Source: Allomyces macrogynus ATCC 38327
Lineage: Eukaryota; Blastocladiomycota; Blastocladiomycetes; Blastocladiales; Blastocladiaceae
Direction of reading: 5' to 3'
Assembly: GCA_000151295.1 (NCBI GenBank)
Contig: GG745364.1
Span: 482,240-529,267, forward strand
Length of the DNA: 47,028 bases
Position 1 is the stretch's first letter. Each line of letters opens with the position of its first letter. The notes beneath the pieces are model-generated. The model was not told where the DNA came from and did no database searches. It saw only the letters and a list, made by a program, of their open reading frames with translations. Shown here piece after piece: positions 40,475 through 47,028 of the stretch. The position numbers and the translations under genes are program-made.

Positions 40475-40757
40475 TTTCTCCCCCCTCCAGCTAGTGATTA
40501 CAACATAGTACCGGGTTGATACGTTTTTGAATTTTGGGTGCTTGTCCAAGCAACCAGTGCGACTTGCAGTTCTCGTTCAGGGAAGCAGGTTCAGGAGCAG
40601 TGGTGACATGGTCAGGTGGCAGCACAATCTCATCATACTCGCCAGTACCATTGTCAGGTTTGTTGCCAGAGTCAGAGGTATCACTTTTGTCAGTGCGATC
40701 ATAGCCTTGTGCTTGCACTCCACCCAAAGGTACCTGTTTAAAGTGGTCGGCGTGGAA
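40475..40757 (-). mobile_element. 3' end of a Ty3/gypsy element, copy a
   Basis: Next to the LTR is a polypurine tract (minus strand CTGGAGGGGGGAGAAA, 40490-40475), the usual plus-strand primer. Beyond it the minus strand encodes the end of a polyprotein, stop at 40491, with LLGQAPKIQKR; copy b has LLGQGPEIQKR at the matching place. The upstream part is Asp/Thr/Pro-rich (DKSDTSDSGNKPDNG). The element is cut at 40757 by the copia LTR. Assignment to Ty3/gypsy rests on copy b, where integrase is visible. Confidence 0.7.
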
Positions 40758-41010
40758 TGTCGAAGTGTTCGGCTCACATTTGTGTTTCTTGTTTTTTGTC
40801 TTCCCTCATTGTTTCCTTGTTGGAGCTGTTCGAGTTGGATTCTTGTGTAAATGATGGTGGCAACCTAGGTTATGGTTGCCACCACTGCTGAAGTGTAGAG
40901 TGCACACACCAAATGCATTCCCTCTCCTGCTCAACCTTGCGAAAGGTTATGAGCCCTGAGCGCATCCCAAGCGCTCACGGACCAAACGAATGCTGCTGAT
41001 ATCCTCGTCA
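40758..41010 (+). repeat. Copia LTR, copy 1
   Basis: It starts TGTCGAAGTGTT and ends ...CTCGTCA before TGG, the usual first bases of a primer-binding site. Copies 2 (42120) and 3 (46754) align over their full length. A 10-bp inverted repeat, GGTGGCAACC / GGTTGCCACC, lies at about 40856-40883. Confidence 0.8.
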
Positions 41011-42119
41011 TGGACCCACTGCTGCTGTGCTCGCCGATTTCTGCGAGAAATGGACCGATTTGACCAACTAACCGAGTGGGGCCATGCTGGACCCATCCGT
41101 TACCACAACAATGATGACAACAACCAAAACTCGAACCACCACCACCCGAAACGTGCTGCATCCGCTCGAGACAGCGCAACCTGATTTTTTTGACTCGATT
41201 TCGACGATTTTTGCCAACTTTTGACCTGCACCATGACTGTCACCATGACCTTGTCTGTTTTGGTCAAGACGCCAATCTCTGGCCAATCAGTGACAATTGA
41301 GATGCTCAAGGCCAATTGCTCAAACTGGCCGACGTTTTACAATTGTTTTCTCAGCTTTTGGACTGCTGACCAGCTCGAAGACCTGCTCGAACTCAAGTCC
41401 TAGAAGGTTCTGGTCAATGCCGAATTCGAGGACATGTTGCTGGAACAGCTACATGAAATGACAGACGTGCCGTTCAAGAAACTCATTAAACTTGACTTGG
41501 ATGTCAAGTTTGTTGCTGGCGCGATCTATTGGAATGATCTGTCTACTGCCAAATGCCTGAAGTGCATGGCCCACAACAGCTACAAGGCCAAGTTGTGCAT
41601 GTGGACCATCATCAAGGTCATTTTGCCGTCTGCCATTGTGTCTGAACTCCTGCCAGTCTTCTTGGATGCCACCTGTGTTGCCAATGTGTGGGCGCTGCTG
41701 CACACTCGTTTTGACAAATGTTCTGCACAAGCCCATCTCGCCAATGTCAAGGGGCTGTTCATGAAGCCCATGTCGGGTTCTGGTGCTGTGGTGGTTTGCA
41801 AGCACATTGCCAATTTGCAACGCCATTTTGAAGTGATTCAGTGCCATGAATGTGCCCAGTCATCCTTGCACCTGTGCACTGACTTTGCTGACTCATTCTT
41901 GGTCCTTGCACTGCTCTCCTCACTGCCACCCAAGTATTCGCCAACGGTGCTCTCCTTGGGCGAGTGCTATGAGGAAATGGCGCTTGTCGAATTGCAGACA
42001 AGTCTTGAGGGGGCCATTGACCAGCTCGAAAGCAGCTCTGGGACTGAGATGCAGGCGCTTGTCGTGACAAAGCACAAGGACATAAACGCCTGTCACAACT
42101 TTCGCAAGATTGGTCATTA
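41011..42119 (+). mobile_element. Copia internal region A: leader plus truncated gag
   Basis: The leader (41011-41232) matches that of copy B at 42373-42596. It is followed by a gag copy that breaks off exactly where LTR copy 2 begins. There is no protease, integrase or reverse transcriptase in it, so it cannot move on its own. Confidence 0.85.
41233..42119 (+). pseudogene. Copia gag, broken copy A
   Basis: The frame parallels gag of copy B from its ATG. A TAG at 41401-41403 interrupts it (ELKS*KVLV where copy B reads ELKSFKVLV). The zinc knuckle has lost a cysteine: ACHNFRKIGHY replaces ACHNCGKIGHY. The frame then enters LTR sequence (GHYV then EVFGLHF), so protein beyond 42119 is chance translation. 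Confidence 0.88.
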
Positions 42120-42372
42120 TGTCGAAGTGTTTGGCTTGCATTTCTGTTTCTTGTTTTTTGTCTTTCCTCATTGTTTCCTTGTAGGAGCTGTTTGAGTTGG
42201 ATTCTCGTGTAAATGAGGGTGGCAACCTAGGTTATGGGTGCCACCACTGCTGAAGTGCAGAGTGCACACACCAAATGCATTCCTTCTCCTGCTCAACCTT
42301 GCGAAAGGTTATGAGCCCTGAGCGCATCCCAAGCGCTCACAGACCAAAGAAATGCTGCTGATATCCTCGTCT
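42120..42372 (+). repeat. Copia LTR, copy 2
   Basis: It starts TGTCGAAGTGTT within what was the gag zinc knuckle of copy A and ends ...CTCGTCT before TGG. It serves as the 5' LTR of copy B and at the same time as the right border of copy A. It differs from copies 1 and 3 by a modest number of substitutions, including two in the inverted repeat. Confidence 0.82.
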
Positions 42373-42596
42373 TGGACCTGCTGCTGCTGTGCTCGCCGAT
42401 TTCTGCAAGAAACGGACCGATTTGACCAACCGACCAAGTAGGGCCACGCTGGACCCATCTGTTACCACGACGACGACAACGACAACCAAAACTCGAACCA
42501 CCACCACCTGAAACGTGCTGCATCTGCTTGAGACAGTGCAACGCCAATTTTTTTCGACTCGATTTTGACGATTTTTGCCAACTTTCGACCTGCACC

Positions 42597-45176
42597 ATGA
42601 CCATCACCATGACCTCGTCTGTCTTGGTCAAGACACCAATCTCCAGCCAACCAGCAACAATCGAGATGCTCAAGGCTGATGGCTCGAACTGGCCGACGTT
42701 TGCCAACTGTTTTCTCGGCTTTTTGACCGCCGACCAGCTTGAAGACCAGCTCGAACTCAAGTCCTTCAAGGTTTTGGTCGATGCCGATTTCGAGGTTGTG
42801 TCACTGGAACAGCAAGAGGAAATGACGGATGCACAGTTCAAGAAACTCATTGAGATCAACTCAGATGTCAAGTTTGTTGCCGACGCAATCTATTGGAACA
42901 GTCCGGTGGCTGCAGAATGCAAGAAGTGCATGGCCCACAACAGCTACAAGGCCAAGTCATGCATCCGGACCATCATCAAGGTCATTTTGCCGTCTGCCGT
43001 TGCGTCTGAACTCCTGCTGGTCTTCTCGGACACCACCTGTGTTGCTGATGCATGGGTGCTGCTGCGCGCTCGTTTTGACAAACGTTCCACACAAGCCCAT
43101 CTCGCCAACGTCAAGGGGCTGTTCACGAAGCCCATGTTGGGTTCTGGTGCTGTGGCAGTTCACAAGCACATTGCTGATTTGCAACGCCGTTTTGATGTGA
43201 TTCGGTGCCACGAACGTGCCAAGTCGTCCTCACACCTGCACACTGACTTTGTGGACTCGTTCTTGGTCCTCACACTGCTCTCCTTGCTGCCGCCTGAGTA
43301 TTCACCAACGGTGCTCTCCTTGGGCGAGTGCTATGAGGAAATGGCGCTCGTCGAATTGCAGGCAATTCTCGAGGGGGCTGCCGACCAGCTCAAACGCAGC
43401 TCTGGGACTGAGACGCAGGCGCTTGTTGTGACAAAGCGCAAGGACACGAACGCCTGTCACAACTGTGGCAAGATTGGTCATTACGTGCGCTTCTGCCCGA
43501 ACCGGGACCACCAGCACAAGAACGGCGCTGAAACCGCGAACTGGCGCAAAAAGAAGGGCGCGAATGTTGTGGCCAAGGACGGCGACGAACATGCAATGGT
43601 GCATTTGTCGGTGGACGAGTATGAGCGTTTGATGGCGTCTGCCCGTGGTGCGGACGCCGCTGGTGTTGTTTTTGGTGCTGCTGAATTTGAAGGATTTGCG
43701 CACTACCCGATTGTCGCCCTCTGCCCCGAAATCGTGAGACTTGAACGTCAAAGCCATCAGGGCATGGCGACGCCGCCCAGCACGTACCCGCTCATCATTC
43801 ATGTCGATGCATCGAATTATGAAGGACCAGATCCTCACTATCATCGTGCACATGCGCTGATGCCTTTGTCAGCACGCGCACATCTTGCACAGAGTCCGAA
43901 AGTCGACTCGGCCACTGGCGTGCACTTTTGTGGTGATAAGTCACTGTTTGCTATGCTCAACGACATGTGGCCTGGCGAAGGGTTCCTCGTCTCATTGGGT
44001 GACCACCGCATGTGCCATCCAATTGGTAAGGGCATGATGCGCATCTGCACGCCTTCGGGCAACATTGTTCACCTTGACCCAGTCTGGTACATTCCCGGCT
44101 TCAAGACGCTTGTCTCAGTCTCTGAGCTGTATGATCGGACTGCCGTGCGAATCACCTTCAGGGATGGAGACGTCCAGTTCGTGCATTGCGAGACAGGAGA
44201 TCTGCTCGCCAAGGGCGTGCGGCATGGGGATACGTGGATCGTCCTGGGCGTGTGCGAGAAGGGACCGACCAAGGACGTGCGGGTGCTCGACGTTTGGGGT
44301 AAGCGACCTGTTGGTGCGCATGTCGCCGATGCGGTCAAGAAGGTGTCGCTCGCTGAGCTGTGGCACGCGCGACTATTTCACATTGGTCATGATCGCGTTT
44401 CGGCCGTGTGTACGCTCGAGCATGGCGTCAAGGACGACGTGGGTGTGGCCAAGCCGCTACACGAGTGTATGACGTGTCTTATGGCCAACGCGCGCAGCCA
44501 GCCGCATCCGCTGCGCCATTTGCGTGCGAATCGACTATTTGGCATCCTCCACGCTGATTTGGTGTCGATGAAGACGGTCGGCATGGGGGGTGTCAACTAC
44601 TTTGCGACAGTCATGGACGAGTACTCACGCTGGTGCTTCGTGCTGCTTCTCCGGCGCAAGGGCGACTTTGGATCGCAGTTTATCGATTTGCTGAAGCACG
44701 CCGAGTCGTCCTTCGGCGTGTCTGCAGGCCGGCTGCACAGCGACAATGGTGGCGAGTTCATTGGCAACAGTTTACGCTCGATTCTGCTCTCACGTCGCAT
44801 GCACTTGTCGACAACGTCTCCGAACTCGCCAGAGTCAAATGGGCTTGCCGAGCGGACGCAGGGTGTGCTGAAGTCGATGGTGCGTGCAGCCATGACGGCC
44901 GCCAGGGCGACGGATTCCCTCTGGCCAGAGTGTGTGCGCGCGGCGTGCTATGTGCACAACCGTGTGCCAAGTGACTCGCTCGGTGGTCGCTCGCCATACC
45001 AGGTTGTTTTCGGCGCGTCACCAAACATGTCGAAGTGCAAGGTATGGGGCTCACTTGGTGGCACTGTTGTTCCGACGACGCAGGCGCGTCCAGGCGTGTC
45101 CAGATTCGCTGCAGGTGTGGCAGTGTGCATGGTTGGTTATGGAGACGAGTTGCTGTGGGTCACGCGCGATGGCTAA
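42597..45176 (+). CDS. Ty1/copia Gag-Pol (gag, protease-like, GAG-pre-integrase, integrase), ends early
   Basis: An 859-residue frame from the ATG at 42597. Gag (1-280) is followed by one CCHC zinc knuckle (C287, C290, H295, C300). The protease-like part has VDSATGVHFCGDKSLF (D437 on); the normal DSG is replaced by DSA, so activity is doubtful. LYDRTAVRITFRDGDVQF and LAELWHARLFHIGHDRVSAV are the pre-integrase zinc region (with CMTC). The integrase core has D654 (HADLV), D716 (LHSDNGGEF) and E752 (GLAER), a DD35E spacing. The frame stops at a TAA at 45174-45176, while copia-type coding resumes at once in the same frame (HVWDGQKVFVMRDVKF), so this is a premature stop. Order IN before RT is the copia type. 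The missing RT makes it non-autonomous. Confidence 0.9.
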   Translation: MTITMTSSVLVKTPISSQPATIEMLKADGSNWPTFANCFLGFLTADQLEDQLELKSFKVLVDADFEVVSLEQQEEMTDAQFKKLIEINSDVKFVADAIYWNSPVAAECKKCMAHNSYKAKSCIRTIIKVILPSAVASELLLVFSDTTCVADAWVLLRARFDKRSTQAHLANVKGLFTKPMLGSGAVAVHKHIADLQRRFDVIRCHERAKSSSHLHTDFVDSFLVLTLLSLLPPEYSPTVLSLGECYEEMALVELQAILEGAADQLKRSSGTETQALVVTKRKDTNACHNCGKIGHYVRFCPNRDHQHKNGAETANWRKKKGANVVAKDGDEHAMVHLSVDEYERLMASARGADAAGVVFGAAEFEGFAHYPIVALCPEIVRLERQSHQGMATPPSTYPLIIHVDASNYEGPDPHYHRAHALMPLSARAHLAQSPKVDSATGVHFCGDKSLFAMLNDMWPGEGFLVSLGDHRMCHPIGKGMMRICTPSGNIVHLDPVWYIPGFKTLVSVSELYDRTAVRITFRDGDVQFVHCETGDLLAKGVRHGDTWIVLGVCEKGPTKDVRVLDVWGKRPVGAHVADAVKKVSLAELWHARLFHIGHDRVSAVCTLEHGVKDDVGVAKPLHECMTCLMANARSQPHPLRHLRANRLFGILHADLVSMKTVGMGGVNYFATVMDEYSRWCFVLLLRRKGDFGSQFIDLLKHAESSFGVSAGRLHSDNGGEFIGNSLRSILLSRRMHLSTTSPNSPESNGLAERTQGVLKSMVRAAMTAARATDSLWPECVRAACYVHNRVPSDSLGGRSPYQVVFGASPNMSKCKVWGSLGGTVVPTTQARPGVSRFAAGVAVCMVGYGDELLWVTRDG

Positions 45177-45966
45177 CACGTGTGGGACGGACAGAAGGTG
45201 TTTGTCATGCGCGATGTCAAGTTTGCCGAGCGGCTCCGTGTTGCAGAGTCGCGTGTTGTTGCTGGTGCTCCTTGCATGTTGCCATTGGCCAAGGTCAAGG
45301 TTGGGTCGCCTGTGCAAGTTGATTTGGGGTCGCTGGACGTGCCATCGACTGTGGTCGATGGCGTTGGTAACGATGAAGTTGTTGAGGAGGAGATCAGGCG
45401 TGGTGCGCGGCGTGATCAAGTTCAAGTGCTTATGGCGGTTCCGGATCAACTTCCCACGGTCAACCCGATTGCTGAGCTCCCACTGGCGGGGCCAGCATTG
45501 GAGCGTGATTATCTGCAAGCTGGCGAGAGACCCAGTTTGCCGCAGGTGGACTGGGAACCAATGGGGATCCTCGCAGACGTGGGGGAGCCCAGTCGTCATG
45601 CCAATGCGCCGGAAGTGGGCGTTGGGGGTGTTGGTGCCCTTGGACCTGATGCTCCAGCGCCATTGCACGGCAATCGCGTCGTTTACACGGCCTATAGCCC
45701 AAGGTCGCTCGCCGTTTTGATCCCAACTCCATTGCCCGCGTCCGCAGTAAGTCCGACGTGGGGGAGGTGGATCCTGAACCTAAAAGTGGCGTTGAACGTG
45801 CTACTGACGCAGTTGAGAAAGTGCGCGCGTTGCGGTAGAATAGTGATTGCACTGACGCTTTGGCCCCTCTAGTTCGTTCCCTAGCTGGCCCTGGCGTTGA
45901 CTCAGGCTCAGCCCTGTCTGGAATTGTTGATCTCGATTTGCCGACACTGTTTCTGCGTGCGCACCC
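45177..45966 (+). pseudogene. Copia pol remnant downstream of the premature stop
   Basis: VWDGQKVFVMRDVKFAERL is the post-integrase segment of copia Pol. The frame runs in phase with the upstream frame to about 45715, then shifts (FDPNSIARVRSKSDVGE), meets a TAG near 45837 and reads on as DALAPLVRSLAGPG and LDLPTLFLRAHP to the gypsy LTR. Only the variable spacer before reverse transcriptase is present. Confidence 0.78.
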
Positions 45967-46108
45967 TGATATGGTGTCGAGTGTGGAACGAGCCTCTCGT
46001 ACCCAGAGGTACGTTTGGGCGTTTATATACATGGAATGACAAACGGGAATCAGCAACAACAACAACGGGTTTGCAAAGGAGCGATACGGGTAGCTCTGCT
46101 TCACATCA
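45967..46108 (-). repeat. Ty3/gypsy-type 3' LTR, copy b (142 bp)
   Basis: This is the second copy of the LTR at 40333-40474, also minus-strand, with TG...CA ends and the same TATA and TTG-run arrangement. It lies directly against copia Pol coding sequence. Confidence 0.82.
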
Positions 46109-46753
46109 TTTCTCCCCCCTCCAGCTAGCGATGACGACGCAGTTCCAGATTGAAACGTTTTTGAATTTCGGGTCCTTGTCCAAGCAACCGGCGTGACTTG
46201 TACTTGTCATGTCGGAAATCGGTTCCAGATGTCGTTGCAGACCTTCGGTTTCAGAGCTGCTTGGACTTGAGGATAAGTGCCGACAGGTGCTTGGAGCGGT
46301 GACATGCCGTGAGCCTGATGACGAGCAGAGTTGTACGCGAACTGCATAATCGGAACCATGTTCTTCCACCGGGTGCCATTGAAATCATGCAGCGCCATTT
46401 TCCAGATACGAGAGGATTCGCGGTTGGTCCCCTCGGCCTGGCCATCACTTGGCGGGTGAAAAGCTGTGGCTGGCTTGAGCTTCCCGCCAAACATGCCAAT
46501 GTCACGAGAAGAATCAAACTTCGGGTTGTCCATGGCCCATTGGACCGAGAGCGAGCAATCTTGAATAGTGACAGCAGGGGCGGTAGTTTCGATCGTAGCA
46601 CAAACAGTAGCAGCACCCATGCATATCCAGATTAACTGCTCTGCCACTTTCGCCACGGATTCGTGCGGCTTGGTGAGCGATCCATCAAATGCGACTTGCC
46701 AATAGCTCTTTTCCTTGATAGCGTAATTGGCGAACGAGATGTGGGTACTGTTG
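46109..46753 (-). mobile_element. 3' end of a Ty3/gypsy element with integrase fragment, copy b
   Basis: A polypurine tract (46124-46109, minus strand CTGGAGGGGGGAGAAA) adjoins the LTR. Upstream on the minus strand (46656-46207) is an integrase C-terminal part: TAFHPPSDGQAEGTNR with the catalytic Glu, then RWKNMVPIMQFAYNSARHQA and HGMSPLQAPVG, the pattern of Ty3/gypsy integrase. A stop at 46207 and a frame change separate it from the C-terminal LLGQGPEIQKR, so the copy is decayed. It is cut on the right by copia LTR copy 3. Confidence 0.85.
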
Positions 46754-47005
46754 TGTCGAAGTGTTTGTCTCGCATTTGTGTTTCTTGTTATTTGTCTTCC
46801 CTCATTGTTTCCTTGTTGGAGCTGTTCGAGTTGGATTCTTGTGTAAATGATGGTGGCAACCTAGGTTATGGTTGCCACCACCGCTGAAGTGCAGAGTGCA
46901 CACACCAAATGCATTCCCTCTCCCGCTCAACCTTGCGAAAGGTTATGAGCCCTGAGCGCATCCCAAGCGCTCACGAACCGAACGAACGCTGCTGATATCT
47001 TCTTC
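46754..47005 (+). repeat. Copia LTR, copy 3
   Basis: It starts TGTCGAAGTGTT, aligns with copies 1 and 2 and is closer to copy 1, with the inverted repeat intact. It ends ...TCTTCTTC before TGG. Confidence 0.8.
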
Positions 47006-47028
47006 TGGACCCGCTGCTGCTGTGCTCG
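47006..47028 (+). mobile_element. Start of a further copia leader, cut by the window end
   Basis: TGGACCCGCTGCTGCTG follows LTR copy 3 as in the leaders of copies A and B, so another copia copy probably continues beyond the window in the plus direction. Confidence 0.65.

Larger units (their letters stand above)
42373..45966 (+). mobile_element. Copia internal region B: leader, gag, protease-like, integrase; RT absent
   Basis: This is the longest copia copy. It runs from the leader through gag, a protease-like segment and integrase, and a spacer that precedes reverse transcriptase in the family. It is cut at 45966 by the gypsy LTR before any reverse transcriptase or RNase H motif. Whether the missing part continues to the right of the window cannot be seen. 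Confidence 0.88.

Noticed and set aside
45969..46200. First taken as the 3' LTR of the copia element
   Set aside because: It matches 40333-40560, not the copia LTR, and a polypurine tract and gypsy pol end on the minus strand show that it belongs to a gypsy element.

Overview
The window reads as nuclear DNA of a GC-rich fungus with a flagellated (zoosporic) stage. Protein-coding genes lie on both strands and most are interrupted by short introns (about 58-150 nt) with GTRNGT-like donors and YAG acceptors. Fungal marks are a Pbs2/Wis1-type MAPKK, a UPF0658-type membrane protein and an M36 fungalysin. A PPP1R42-like leucine-rich-repeat protein, a family tied to centrosomes and cilia, points to a fungus that kept the flagellum. 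Blastocladiomycota (Allomyces or Catenaria type) is my best guess, but it is inference. No tRNA, rRNA or CRISPR array was seen.

Layout. 0.5-8 kb: syntaxin (-), an unknown acidic protein (+), a protein with a C-terminal Rieske [2Fe-2S] domain (-), an NSUN3/4-type RNA m5C methyltransferase (+), and a SMAP-domain small protein (-) ending 19 nt from the methyltransferase. 8-16 kb: an F-box protein with an N-myristoylation signal, a gene-free 1.6 kb, an HSL-type alpha/beta-hydrolase, and an eight-exon Pbs2-like MAPKK. 16-21 kb: mitochondrial ribosomal protein uS14m (-) and a large CaMKK/SNF1-kinase-kinase-like kinase (+). 21-27 kb: a 1068-residue RGG/RS-tailed protein I cannot assign (-) and a mitochondrial TPR protein (-). 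27-35 kb: UPF0658 membrane protein (+), PPP1R42-like LRR protein (+), HIG1-domain protein (-), HSPA12-type Hsp70 relative (-). 35-37.6 kb: gene-poor and AT-richer.

37.6-47 kb is a decaying end: a secreted fungalysin gene with a frameshift at its zinc-ligand motif and a lost splice acceptor, then a nest of retrotransposons. Three copia LTRs (starting TGTCGAAG), one truncated and one longer copia internal region, and two minus-strand Ty3/gypsy 3' ends (142-bp LTR, polypurine tract, pol C-terminus) are inserted into each other.

The single-copy genes form no obvious cluster: they are housekeeping, signalling and mitochondrial functions in ordinary eukaryotic order. Candidates for something new are the RGG/RS protein, the Rieske protein, the membrane-targeted F-box protein, the kinase with a roughly 110-residue activation-segment insert, and the nested transposons. 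Exon borders were read by eye from splice signals and frame continuity; none was tested against transcripts.
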